From Solwaraspora sp. WMMD791 (GTDB taxonomy: Bacteria; Actinomycetota; Actinomycetes; Mycobacteriales; Micromonosporaceae), in contig NZ_CP120737.1 in NCBI RefSeq assembly GCF_029581195.1, positions 3,449,001 to 3,513,000 of the forward strand: a stretch of 64,000 nucleotides of DNA, given 5' to 3'. The notes under the pieces were generated by a model that worked only from the letters and a program-made list of their open reading frames with translations, was not told the DNA's origin and ran no database searches. Positions 49,373 to 59,817 of this stretch are shown in pieces. The position numbers and the translations under genes were made by a program. Within the stretch, counting starts at the first letter, position 1, and each line of letters begins with the position of its first letter.

Positions 49373-50629
49373 TCAGTCGAGGGCGGTCAGCATTTCGTCG
49401 ATGAACCGGGGGCCGAGGTCGGTCCCCTGGTAGAGGAATTGTTCGACGTGCTCCTTGACCACATCGGAGAAGCGTCGGTAGTTGCGGTGCGCCGGGCGGG
49501 GCAGCGCCTGCTCGACCGCCGCCCGGATCGCGCCCAAATGCGGCACCGCCGCCCGCAGGTTGGGGTCGTTGTAGGCGGCGATCGAGGTCGGCGCGAGCCC
49601 GTGCATCGCCAGGATCTTCTGGGCGTCGTCGCTGGTCACGAAGTCGATGAAGGCGCGGGCGCGGTCGGCGTACGGGCTGCGGGCGACCACCGCCAGGCTC
49701 TGACCGCCGAGGACGCCGACGGTCAACTGGTCGACCCGCACCCGGCCGGTCCGCACGTCCGGGTTGCCGAGTTGCTGCAACTCCCGGTACTTCACCGGCC
49801 AGTTGCGCATGTAGCGGGCCGGTGAGCCGGGCGCGGCGAAGCGGTCCCGGGAGTCGGCCTCGTCGCCGGAGGTCAGGACGCGGCCGGTGCCGATCGCCTC
49901 GCGCAGCGGGGTCAGCGCGCTCCGCCACAGGTCGAGGTCCTCGGAGACCCGCTCGGCTGCCGCGCCGGCGGTGGAGTCGTCGACGGGTTTGAGGACACCG
50001 GGCCGCTGCGCGGCGGCGTGTTCCAGGACGTTGACGACGAACGCCTCGTAGTACGCCGAGACGCTGGGCCGCAGTTGTCCGATGAACTGCTGGCTGCCGT
50101 CGGGGACGGCGTCGAGCAGCTCCGGCAGCGACGGCGGGGGTCCGGACGGTTCGGCGTCGCCGTCGGTACGGGCGAACAGCATCCCGACGTCGGTGTTGAA
50201 CGGCACCGCCCAGTAGTGGCTGTCGTCGGTGCCGACTCGGTGGATGCCGCGCAACGAGGGCAGCAGCGGCCCGTTGTCGCCGAGCGGGAGCGCGACGATG
50301 AGTTTCTGGTCGGCGAACTCCGGTACGTCGATGATGTCCAGATTGAGCAGGTCGGCGGAGCCCTGCCGGGCCTTTTCCAGCATGATCTGCCGCTCGTCGC
50401 CGGAGCCGACGGCGATGGTCTCGACCCGGACGACGGTCTGCGGATTGTTCCGGTTCCAGATGGAGATCAGCAGGTCCCGGGCACCGGTCGGGTCGGCGCC
50501 GGTGGCGAGCGTGAGCTCCACCGACGGTGGCCGGCGACCGCCGGGCATCAGGTAGAACGTGGCGGCCGTGAAGGTCCCGGTGGCCAGCACCCCGCTGAAG
50601 AACGACCGCCGGGAGTACTGCTCCGGCAT
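49373..50629 (-). CDS. Tat-exported extracellular solute-binding protein (orphan)
   Basis: 418 residues from ATG 50629, AAGGGGGAG upstream. Twin-arginine signal: QYSRRSFFSGVLATGTFTAATFYLM. The mature part has the fold pattern of family 1 ABC binding proteins (DLLISIWNRNNPQTVVRVETIAVG, DLLNLDIIDVPEFADQKLI, YWAVPFNTDVGMLFARTD, SLAVVARSPYADRARAFIDFVTSDDAQKIL). No lipobox; no ABC permease nearby. Paired with the small membrane protein at 48991. Confidence 0.88.
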   Translation of the reverse strand: MPEQYSRRSFFSGVLATGTFTAATFYLMPGGRRPPSVELTLATGADPTGARDLLISIWNRNNPQTVVRVETIAVGSGDERQIMLEKARQGSADLLNLDIIDVPEFADQKLIVALPLGDNGPLLPSLRGIHRVGTDDSHYWAVPFNTDVGMLFARTDGDAEPSGPPPSLPELLDAVPDGSQQFIGQLRPSVSAYYEAFVVNVLEHAAAQRPGVLKPVDDSTAGAAAERVSEDLDLWRSALTPLREAIGTGRVLTSGDEADSRDRFAAPGSPARYMRNWPVKYRELQQLGNPDVRTGRVRVDQLTVGVLGGQSLAVVARSPYADRARAFIDFVTSDDAQKILAMHGLAPTSIAAYNDPNLRAAVPHLGAIRAAVEQALPRPAHRNYRRFSDVVKEHVEQFLYQGTDLGPRFIDEMLTALD

Positions 50630-50814
50630 TGGCTCCCCCTTACGACGTCGTCGGACACCAGCGCTCAAGATCGACATCTGGCAATTGGTTGTGTGGGTCA
50701 CACTACGGGGAGGTGTCAAGGATGTGACGGATGGCAACAGCCGACGCGACCACACTCCAAAGTGAGCAACATCGGAGAGGATCCATTCGATCACTCAGCG
50801 GATAATTCGCTGAC

Positions 50815-51783
50815 ATGACGACCCCCAAGAGTGGATCTTCGGCTCCGCAGCCCGTCACCACCGGACCCGTCACCACCCGGCCCGCCGCCGCAGGCCGGAT
50901 CGTGGTCGCCGCCATCGCTGCCGGCGTCCTCCTGGCGATCCTCTGGTCCTACGAGTTCGTCGACCACGTGATCGGCGACAACGTGGCGAACGCCCTGCTC
51001 GGCCACGACGCGAAGGCCACCGCGATCGGTGGCACCGCCGCAGCGCTCGTCTTCGCCTTCGTCTCCGGCCTCGCCGGCACCTTCACCGCCTGCAACATCG
51101 CGATGGCCGCGTCGATCGGCCCGATGAGCCAGGCCGGCAGCGGCGGCACTGGCGGTGGTGGCGCGACCGGCTCCGGCCTGCGGGTCCTGGCGAAACCGAT
51201 CGGCTGGCTCACCGTCGGCATGGTCGCCGTCTCCGCCGCGTACGGCGTGATCGGCGTGCTGCTCGGCGACCGGCTGCCCCAGCTGTCCACGGCCTCGGTC
51301 GGTGGTCTGCCGGTCCGACTCATCCAGGCGATGGTCGTGTTCGGGGTCATCGGGCTGGTCTTCGTCTACCTCGGCCTGGCCGTCGTGGGGATGCTGCCCG
51401 ACCCGTTCGCGCACCGGCCGGTGGCCCGGGTGGTGCTGCTCGGCGCGCTCGTCGGCGGTTTCCTGATCGGCCGACCGTACCCGCTGTTCAACAAACTCTT
51501 CCTGTGGGCGGTGGACAGCGGCAACCCGCTGTACGGCGCGGGAGCGTTCGTTCTGCAGTCGATCGGCAACATCGTCATCGTGTCGGCGCTGTTCGCCCTG
51601 CTGATCGTGGCCAGTCGGGGCCGGTTCGTCCGCTGGCTCGCCAGCAACCCGGCCAGGACCGCCGCGATCACCGGCGCGATGCTGATCGCCCTCGGCGTCT
51701 TCATGATCGTCTACTGGAACGTGCGGCTACCCGCCATGTTCGACTACGGCTGGTTCCCGACGATGCCGTACAACAGCCGCTGA
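50815..51783 (+). CDS. multi-pass membrane protein, CcdA/DsbD-like
   Basis: 322 residues. About eight hydrophobic segments; the second (AAALVFAFVSGLAGTFTACNIAMAASIGPM) resembles the CcdA/DsbD motif around the first transmembrane Cys (GLxxxxxPCxxP), and later GRPYPLFNKLFLWAVDSG lies in a loop. A Gly/Ser linker at ~110-125. Only one of the two redox Cys of CcdA is obvious, so a thiol-transport role is uncertain. ~125 bp before the M20 gene on the same strand. Confidence 0.6.
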   Translation: MTTPKSGSSAPQPVTTGPVTTRPAAAGRIVVAAIAAGVLLAILWSYEFVDHVIGDNVANALLGHDAKATAIGGTAAALVFAFVSGLAGTFTACNIAMAASIGPMSQAGSGGTGGGGATGSGLRVLAKPIGWLTVGMVAVSAAYGVIGVLLGDRLPQLSTASVGGLPVRLIQAMVVFGVIGLVFVYLGLAVVGMLPDPFAHRPVARVVLLGALVGGFLIGRPYPLFNKLFLWAVDSGNPLYGAGAFVLQSIGNIVIVSALFALLIVASRGRFVRWLASNPARTAAITGAMLIALGVFMIVYWNVRLPAMFDYGWFPTMPYNSR

Positions 51784-51908
51784 ACCGGCCCGATCGTTGT
51801 CCCCACGTGCTCAGTTGCCCGCCCCGGCCGTGGCCGCACCCCGGCACCCGCAGAGAACGCAACCAGGAAGCTTGTCAGCCGGAGCGGACCGACCAGACCA
51901 TCGGATCC

Positions 51909-53126
51909 ATGATGGATGCAGCCGCGATCCGACGCGAAGCACAGGGCCAGGCATCGACGATGGTGCACAGACTCGGCGTACTGGTCGGCACCGAGTCACC
52001 GCCCGGCGCGCCCGGGCAGCTCGCCGCCTGCGCGGACCTGCTCGACGAGTGGGGCAGCGCGGCGTTGGGTCGCCCGGCCCGCCGGGTCGTCGTCGACGGC
52101 GTCGTCCACCTGCTCTGGCCTGCCCGCGACCAGCGGGTCCTGCTGATCGGGCACTACGACACGGTGTGGCCGGCCGGCACGATCGACGACTGGCCGTTCC
52201 GGGTCGCCGGCCCGATCGCCACCGGCCCAGGGGTGTGCGACATGAAGTCCGGGATCGTCCAGATGATCACCGCGTTGGCGTTGCTCCCGGACACCTCGCG
52301 GGTCGGCCTGCTGCTGACCGGGGACGAGGAGAGCGGGTCGCCGACGTCCCGGGCCCTGATCGAGCAGCAGGCGGGGCGCTCCCGGGCCGTACTGGTCGGC
52401 GAGCCCGCCACGGAGGACGGCGCGCTCAAGATCGCCCGCAAGGGCGGGTCGGTGTACCGGATCGCCGTACACGGGCGGGCCGCGCACGCCGGGGTGGAGC
52501 CGCACCGGGGCGTCAACGCCGCCGTCGAACTGGCCCATCAGGTGCTGGCGGTACGGGCGTTGGCCGCCGACGGCACCAGCGTCACCCCGACCATGCTCAG
52601 CGGCGGCCGGATGACCAACCAGGTGCCCGAGTCCGCCGAATTCAGCGTGGACGTACGCGCGTGGACCCGCGACGAGCTGCACCGGGTCGACCGGATGATC
52701 CGGGCGGCCACCCCTCACCTGGCCGGCGCGACCGTCACCGTCGACGGTGGCGTCAACCGCTACCCGCTGCCGGAGCAGGTGGCACTGCCGCTGCTGGAGA
52801 TCGCCCGCACGGTCGGGCGCCGGATGGGGCTGGCGCCGCTCGACGGCGCGCACGCGCCCGGCGCCTCCGACGCCAACTTCACCGGCTCGCTCGGCGTGGC
52901 CACGTTGGACGGGCTCGGCGGCGTCGGCGGCGGCGCGCACGCCCGCAACGAGTGGGTCGACGTCTCGCAGATGCCGGACCGCACGGCGCTGCTCGCCGCG
53001 ATGATCGCCGACATCACCGGGACGACCGCAATCGCCGCAACGGCTGGGACGACCGGGACGACCGACGGGCACCGCACCTCGACCCGGACGACTACGCTCC
53101 GGTCAACCGCGATCGGCGATCGGTAA
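51909..53126 (+). CDS. M20-family zinc carboxypeptidase (CPG2-like)
   Basis: 405 residues from ATG 51909 (ATG 51912 is adjacent). Metal and catalytic motifs: VLLIGHYDTVWPAG (His, Asp), TGPGVCDMKSGIV (bridging Asp), LTGDEESGSPTS (Glu base and ligand), VGEPATEDGALKIARKG, GGGAHARNEWVDV (last His). Lid domain between. This fits glutamate carboxypeptidase/CPG2 relatives. The C-terminal ~25 residues are a Thr/Gly/Arg-rich tail. 28 bp upstream of the GCS2 ligase. Confidence 0.93.
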   Translation: MMDAAAIRREAQGQASTMVHRLGVLVGTESPPGAPGQLAACADLLDEWGSAALGRPARRVVVDGVVHLLWPARDQRVLLIGHYDTVWPAGTIDDWPFRVAGPIATGPGVCDMKSGIVQMITALALLPDTSRVGLLLTGDEESGSPTSRALIEQQAGRSRAVLVGEPATEDGALKIARKGGSVYRIAVHGRAAHAGVEPHRGVNAAVELAHQVLAVRALAADGTSVTPTMLSGGRMTNQVPESAEFSVDVRAWTRDELHRVDRMIRAATPHLAGATVTVDGGVNRYPLPEQVALPLLEIARTVGRRMGLAPLDGAHAPGASDANFTGSLGVATLDGLGGVGGGAHARNEWVDVSQMPDRTALLAAMIADITGTTAIAATAGTTGTTDGHRTSTRTTTLRSTAIGDR

Positions 53127-53154
53127 ACCTCGGTCGAGAAGGGACTCCCCCACC

Positions 53155-54276
53155 ATGCCACCATCGAGCAGTCCACCGGATCCGGCTCCCCGGTTCGGCG
53201 TGGAGGAGGAGTTCATCGTCGTCGACGCGGCCAGTCGGGCTCCCGTACCACAGGCGGGCCAGATCGTCCGGGACGCCGCGCCGTACCTGGCCGACCGGGT
53301 CGCCGGCGAGATCACCCCGCTGCAGGTGGAGACCCGCACGGCACCGTGCGCGAGCGTCGCCGACCTGGTCTCGCAGCTCACCGGGGCCCGCAAGGTGATC
53401 GCCGACTGTGCCCGGTCGCGTGGGCTGCGCGTCGTCGCCAGCGGATCCGCGGTGATCGCCGGCCCGGTCCCACCGCCCATCACCGTCGGGCCCCGACAGT
53501 CCCGGGGCACCGAGACGTTCCGGGGCCTGCACGACGAGGTGGCGATCTGCGCGTTGCACGTCCACGTCGAGATGCCCGACCGGGAGCTGGCCGTGCAGGT
53601 CGGCAACCATCTACGGCCGTACCTGCCGGTGCTGCTCACGTTGACAGCGAACTCGCCGTACTGGGACAACCGGGACTCCGGGTACGCGAGTTGGCGGACC
53701 ATGACCTGGTCGCGGTGGCCGGTGGCCGGTCCACCGCCGCTGTTCGCCTCGGCCACCCACTACGAGCAGGTGGTCGAGTCGCTGCTCGCCGCCGGCGCAC
53801 TGGTCGACCGGGGCACCGTCTTCTGGGACGTCCGGCCGTCGCACACCAAGCCCACGCTGGAGGTCAGGGTCGCCGACAGCGCCGTCACCGCCGAGGAGTC
53901 GGCGCTGTACGCGGCCGTGGTGCGGGCACTGGTCACCCACCTGTCCGCAGCGGTACGCCGAGGCGAGCCACCGGTCGACGTACCGGTCGAGCAGCTCCGG
54001 GCGGCGTACTGGCGGGCGGCCCGCGACGGCCTCGACGGTCACGGACTGGACCTGTTCACCGGTCGGCTTCGGCCGGCCGCCGACCTGGTCGGCGCGCTCA
54101 TCGACACCGTCGCACCGGTGCTGCGCGACCAGGAGGCCCACCCGTTCGTCGTCGACTGGTGGGGGCGGGTCCTCGCCGAGGGCACCGGTGCCCGCCGGCA
54201 ACGGGCGGTGGCGGCCGACAACGACGGTGACGCCGCCGCCGTCGTCGACTGGCTCGCCGACCGTACCGCGGACTGA
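53155..54276 (+). CDS. GCS2-family carboxylate-amine ligase (YbdK/EgtA-like)
   Basis: 373 residues. RFGVEEEFIVVDAASRAPV is the Glu/ATP-binding opening of GCS2; ITPLQVETRTAPCASVADL, ICALHVHVEMPD, TANSPYWDNRDSGYASWRTMTW and WDVRPSHTKPTLEVRVADSAVTAEE are the other conserved blocks. Weak glutamate-cysteine ligases of this family make gamma-glutamyl compounds. Coupling with an M20 peptidase suggests a make/break pair for gamma-glutamyl or similar amides; inference. Confidence 0.92.
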   Translation: MPPSSSPPDPAPRFGVEEEFIVVDAASRAPVPQAGQIVRDAAPYLADRVAGEITPLQVETRTAPCASVADLVSQLTGARKVIADCARSRGLRVVASGSAVIAGPVPPPITVGPRQSRGTETFRGLHDEVAICALHVHVEMPDRELAVQVGNHLRPYLPVLLTLTANSPYWDNRDSGYASWRTMTWSRWPVAGPPPLFASATHYEQVVESLLAAGALVDRGTVFWDVRPSHTKPTLEVRVADSAVTAEESALYAAVVRALVTHLSAAVRRGEPPVDVPVEQLRAAYWRAARDGLDGHGLDLFTGRLRPAADLVGALIDTVAPVLRDQEAHPFVVDWWGRVLAEGTGARRQRAVAADNDGDAAAVVDWLADRTAD

Positions 54277-54413
54277 CCCGGCAGACCGGCGGCGGACCCG
54301 GCGGGCGGCAGCAGCACGGCCGCCACCCCACACCAGGAGCGCAATTCCGAACAATCACACGGTCACGCGGTGGCGCATGCTGAGGTGGCGACCCGACTCC
54401 GGCTGGAGGACCG

Positions 54414-55055
54414 TTGACCACCCCGTTGCAACTCGACCGGCTCGAACCGGCGGTCATGAGCCGTACCGCCAGGGACTTCGCCGACCGGATGGCCGCCCGC
54501 CGGTCGGTGCGGGACTTCTCCGCCGAGCCGGTGCCGCTCGACGTGATCGACGAGGCGGTCCGGGCGGCCGCGTCGGCACCCAGCGGGGCGAACCTGCAGC
54601 CGTGGCGGTTCGTAGTGGTCACCGACCCGGCGCGCAAACGCCGGCTGCGGCAGGCCGCCGAGGCCGAGGAGTGGGAGTTCTACCACCGGCGCGCCCCCGA
54701 GGAGTGGCTCACCGCCATCGCCCCGATCGGCACGGACTGGGAGAAACCCTTCCTGGAAGTCGCCCCGGTGGTGATCGTGGTCTTCGAGGTGCACCAAGGG
54801 CCGCACACCCCGAAGCCGTACTACGTCAAGGAGTCGGTGGGCATCGCGACCGGGATGCTGATCACCGCGCTGCACCTGGCCGGGCTGGCCACCCTCACCC
54901 ACACGCCGAGCCCGATGCGGTTCCTCAACGAGATCTGCGACCGACCCGCCGAGGAACGCGCCTGCGTGGTGATGCCGGTCGGCTACCCGGCCGACGGAGT
55001 CACCGTGCCCCAGCTGGAGCGAAAACCACTCAACGAGGTCCTGGTCCGGCGGTGA
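54414..55055 (+). CDS. nitroreductase-family flavoenzyme
   Basis: 213 residues from TTG 54414 with GGAGG upstream. MAARRSVRDFSAEPVPLDVIDEAVRAAASAPSGANLQPWRFVVV is the FMN-binding start; PYYVKESVGIATGMLITALHLAGLATLTHTPSP and ERACVVMPVGYPADG complete the fold. The loop WEFYHRRAPEEWLTAIAPIGTDWEKPFLEVAPVVI resembles iodotyrosine-deiodinase/BluB-like members. Substrate unknown. Confidence 0.92.
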   Translation: MTTPLQLDRLEPAVMSRTARDFADRMAARRSVRDFSAEPVPLDVIDEAVRAAASAPSGANLQPWRFVVVTDPARKRRLRQAAEAEEWEFYHRRAPEEWLTAIAPIGTDWEKPFLEVAPVVIVVFEVHQGPHTPKPYYVKESVGIATGMLITALHLAGLATLTHTPSPMRFLNEICDRPAEERACVVMPVGYPADGVTVPQLERKPLNEVLVRR

Positions 55056-55103
55056 TCCCGCGCCCGGCGCGGCAGCGATCCAGCCGGCTCCGGCGGTGGC
55101 CGG

Positions 55104-56657
55104 TCAGCGCGGCAGGTCCTTGGCGAGATGGTCCTGCAGCGGCAGGACGTGCCGGTCGGGGCGGCGCCACTCGGCCAGCAGGTCCTCCAGCAGGTGCAGT
55201 TCGTCGACCAGCTCACCGTGGCGGTAGCGGCGCAGCACCGGGTGGATGAAGGCGCTCTCCGCGGCCCGGTCCGGCTGCGGGTGACGCTCGATGGCGAACA
55301 CGTCGGGGTACGGCTCCCGCCCCCAGCGCAGCCCGAACGTGTAGCAGTACTCCTCGTCGGCGAACCGCGTCACCACGAGATCCTCCGGCAGGTCGTGGTA
55401 GTGCCGGGCCTGCCCGGTGCCGGGGTCGACGACGACCGCGTCGACCAGGAACTCGAACTGGGTCCACAGCGCGGAACTCCAGTTGACCCGGTCCAGCAGA
55501 GCGCCGGTCAGCGTCTCGGCGTCGGCGGGCACCGTGTCGAAGGGCAGGGGTACGTCCTCGTACCGCTCGCGCAGCAGTGCCGTCAGGGTACGCAGGTTGT
55601 AGCGGAAGCCGTCGACGAAGGCCGACGAGGCCTTCTTGAAGTCACGGTCCTGGGCGATGGTGCCAGCGAAGTAGAGCCCGTCGACGTCGACCGACTGCCA
55701 GTCGGGTGCAGTGGCCGGCATCCGGCCGCTGGGCACCAGTTGGGGCCGGGCACCGGCGCCGAACACCGAGGTGTCCATGGCGAAGCCGGTGCAGCGCAGC
55801 ACCGACTCGTAGTCCATCACGGCGGTCTCGCCGTCGGCGTGGGTGTACGTCAGATGCACCCGGTAGCCCTCGCCGGTCGGCACGATCTCGTCGATGACGC
55901 AGTCGAGCACCGAGTGCAGCGTCTTGAACTGGTAGCTGTCCATCACCGCGCCGTGGTGTCCACGTACGTCGCCGGGGTGTTTGGTGTTCCAGGCCAGCCG
56001 CATCGGCCGGGGGCTGGCCAGGTGCACCATCGAGGCGTGGCCGAGGATCGCCGACGCGGTCTCGAACGCCGAGTTGCCCTTGCCGAGGATGAGCACCCGC
56101 TGCCCGGCGTAGTCGGCCGGGTCGGTGCTCATCGACTCGTACCCGACGGCGTGCTGGATGCCGGGGACGTCCGGGATGTGGGGTCGGCCCCAGCCGGTCG
56201 CCATGATCAGGCAGTCGGCGCTGTAGACCCGGTCGGCGGTGTGCGCCAGGAACGTCCCGTCCTGCTTCGTCACCTTGTCGACGGCGACCCCGTAGTGGAT
56301 CGCGAGCCGGTGGTGCGCGGCGAAGTCGGCGAGGTATCGGACCATGTCGTCGGCGTTGGGGTAGTACTGCCTGCTGTAGTCGGCGAACGGCAGGTCGAAC
56401 GGCTCGTGCAGCAGCGAGTTCCAGTCCCAGCGCAGTCGGATCTCCGGGTCGGCGCTGACCGTGTGCACCTTGTTCAGCGAGATGAGCCCCCGGTGGCGGG
56501 GGAACCGCCGGAAGAACTCCCCCGGCGCGTCGGCCCGCTCCACTGTGACATAGTCGCAGCCGGTCTGCTGCAGGTAGTAGCTCAGCTGCAGGCCGGCCGG
56601 GCCGGCGCCGATGATGAGGTACCGGTGGTGCTCGGTAACGCCGGACGGGTGCGTCAT
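55104..56657 (-). CDS. NAD(P)-dependent flavin monooxygenase (FMO/BVMO-like)
   Basis: 517 residues from ATG 56657 (MTHPSGVTEHHRYLIIGAGP). GAGPAGLQLSYYLQQTGCDYVTVER binds FAD; HRGLISLNKVHTVSADPEIRLRWDWNSLL; VLILGKGNSAFETASAILGHASMVHLASP binds NADPH; RCTGFAMDTSVFG and GLYFAGTIAQDRDFKKASSAFVDGFRYN. Resembles FOXRED2-type N-oxide or pyridine nucleotide monooxygenases rather than a canonical BVMO (FxGxxxHxxxW absent). Substrate unknown. Confidence 0.9.
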   Translation of the reverse strand: MTHPSGVTEHHRYLIIGAGPAGLQLSYYLQQTGCDYVTVERADAPGEFFRRFPRHRGLISLNKVHTVSADPEIRLRWDWNSLLHEPFDLPFADYSRQYYPNADDMVRYLADFAAHHRLAIHYGVAVDKVTKQDGTFLAHTADRVYSADCLIMATGWGRPHIPDVPGIQHAVGYESMSTDPADYAGQRVLILGKGNSAFETASAILGHASMVHLASPRPMRLAWNTKHPGDVRGHHGAVMDSYQFKTLHSVLDCVIDEIVPTGEGYRVHLTYTHADGETAVMDYESVLRCTGFAMDTSVFGAGARPQLVPSGRMPATAPDWQSVDVDGLYFAGTIAQDRDFKKASSAFVDGFRYNLRTLTALLRERYEDVPLPFDTVPADAETLTGALLDRVNWSSALWTQFEFLVDAVVVDPGTGQARHYHDLPEDLVVTRFADEEYCYTFGLRWGREPYPDVFAIERHPQPDRAAESAFIHPVLRRYRHGELVDELHLLEDLLAEWRRPDRHVLPLQDHLAKDLPR

Positions 56658-56780
56658 CGTGGTCTCCCCGGGGTCGGAATATCCACGACGATCGAGCACC
56701 CGCGCCGGACGGTCAATACCGCGACCCGGTATTTCCCCGTCCGATGAGGAGCGAGGTTCCCGGTTCGTCAGTCGGGGTCG

Positions 56781-57458
56781 TCAGTCGGGGTCGTCAGGCC
56801 GGTAGGTCATCGGTCGGCCGTCGCGGGGCCGCAGCCAGAGCATCAGGATCACGCCGAGCAGCACCACGCCGTCGATGATCAGCAGCGTCGCGCTGAAGCC
56901 GTCGATCTGGTGGGCGTGCGCGGACACCTCGTCGACGCGGGCCTGCCGGTCGGCGGCGGCGAGCGGCGCCGGCGGCACCCCGGTGCCGACGCTGAAGCGG
57001 TACGCGTCGGAGGCGCTGCTGCCGTCGGGGAAGGTGACGTGGTACGCCACCGTGTAGTCCCCGGCGGCGGGCAACTCGACCGGCAACCGGATCCGGGTGG
57101 GCGTGGGCTGGTCGAAGCCGCCGCCGGTGAGCCGCCGACCGTCGGCGTCGAAGACATCCAGATGCGACAGTTCGGGCTGGACGGTGTCGCCGAAGGTCAC
57201 CGACACGGCCGTCGGCGGCTCGGCCAGGACCGCCCCGGCCACCGGTTCGGCGGCCACCGCCGCACGCTGGGCCACCACCGCCGCGGGCTGGGCCGTCACG
57301 TCCGCCGGCCGGTCGTCGGCGTGGGCCGGGCCGGGGGCGACCGTGAGCAGGCCGACGAGGGCGGCGAGGGCGGCGGCCCCGGCGGCAGCCACAGGTCGCC
57401 GCCGTCCCCGCCATCGCCGCCGCCGTCCCCGCCGGACCGGGTCCAGGTCGGGCCGCAT
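56781..57458 (-). CDS. CopC-domain membrane protein lacking copper ligands
   Basis: 225 residues from ATG 57458. Basic start, signal (AAGAAALAALVGLLTVAPGPAHA), then a CopC fold: PVAGAVLAEPPTAVSVTFGDTVQPELSHLDVFDADGRRL and YTVAYHVTFPDGSSASDAYRFSVG. The N-terminal His and the late His of copper-binding CopC are missing (SDAYRF in place of DGHxxxGxF). A C-terminal helix (ATLLIIDGVVLLGVILMLWL) anchors it. Directly follows the membrane gene at 57464; probably one transcript. Confidence 0.85.
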   Translation of the reverse strand: MRPDLDPVRRGRRRRWRGRRRPVAAAGAAALAALVGLLTVAPGPAHADDRPADVTAQPAAVVAQRAAVAAEPVAGAVLAEPPTAVSVTFGDTVQPELSHLDVFDADGRRLTGGGFDQPTPTRIRLPVELPAAGDYTVAYHVTFPDGSSASDAYRFSVGTGVPPAPLAAADRQARVDEVSAHAHQIDGFSATLLIIDGVVLLGVILMLWLRPRDGRPMTYRPDDPD

Positions 57459-57463
57459 CCGGA

Positions 57464-58051
57464 TCAGGCCGTGTGCGGGGCGAGCCGCTGCGCGGGCGTA
57501 CGGTGACCGGCGCAGCTGCAGCTCATCTGCTGCCGCTCGGTGGCGTTCGGCCGCAGGTGCAGGTACATCGCGATCAGCATCGGTACGAAGACCACCGAGT
57601 TGTAGAACAGGTGCAGCTCGACCCGAGGAATGATCAACTGCACCACACTCGTGACCACCGGCTGGCCGAAGAAGATCGTCCCGGTCTGCGCCTGGATCAG
57701 CAGCAGCAGGTGTTCGATGTGATGCCAGAACTGGATGGCCAGCGCGATCGTCCACCAGGTGCGCGCCCGGCCGGTGAAGCCGCGCCGGAGCAGGAACAGG
57801 AAGGCGAGCATCACGATGGCGTAGCCGTAGTGCAGCCATTCGGAGGTGACCAGCCAGGGGAACCACTGGCCGAGCACCCCGCGGGCCTGCGGCCGGGGAT
57901 AGCCGAGGACCCAGATCTGGTACGCCTGCACCAGGTGCTCGGCCCAGTGGGCGACCACCACGGCGAGAAATCCGTTCAGGGCCAGTTTGTGGTGGGCACC
58001 GTTGAGCCGCGCCAGCAGCCCGCCCGGCGCGGCGGCGACGTCCTGAGCCAT
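57464..58051 (-). CDS. His-rich multi-pass membrane protein preceding CopC
   Basis: 195 residues from ATG 58051. Five hydrophobic segments with conserved-looking His in the membrane faces (HKLALNGFLAVVVAHWAEHLVQAYQIW, WWTIALAIQFWHHIEHLLLLIQ, HLFYNSVVFVPMLIAMYLHL). The tail has CSCAGH. Not recognised. The His content and CopC neighbour hint at a metal or heme role. Confidence 0.72.
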   Translation of the reverse strand: MAQDVAAAPGGLLARLNGAHHKLALNGFLAVVVAHWAEHLVQAYQIWVLGYPRPQARGVLGQWFPWLVTSEWLHYGYAIVMLAFLFLLRRGFTGRARTWWTIALAIQFWHHIEHLLLLIQAQTGTIFFGQPVVTSVVQLIIPRVELHLFYNSVVFVPMLIAMYLHLRPNATERQQMSCSCAGHRTPAQRLAPHTA

Positions 58052-58164
58052 GAGCGCGCACCTTCCGTGAGGCAGAGATTGACCAAGTGTGATGAAACTA
58101 TCGGACCGTGGCGGGCAACTCTTCTCCCAGACTGGGCAATTGCCGGGTCGTAGTTGGCGCATGA

Positions 58165-59745
<1,581 letters not shown>

Positions 59746-59754
59746 GACCAGCAG

Positions 59755-59796
59755 GCCGGCGGGGGTGCACCGACGTGTCGGTGCACCCCCGCCGGC
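59755..59796. terminator. bidirectional terminator between argG and the DUF4132 gene
   Basis: Perfect 20-bp inverted repeat (59755-59774 with 59777-59796), 10 bp after the argG stop; the convergent DUF4132 stop is at 59818. A direct repeat CGCCGGCGTACTCAGC follows twice (59790-59821). Confidence 0.88.
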
Positions 59797-59817
59797 GTAC
59801 TCAGCTCGCCGGCGTAC

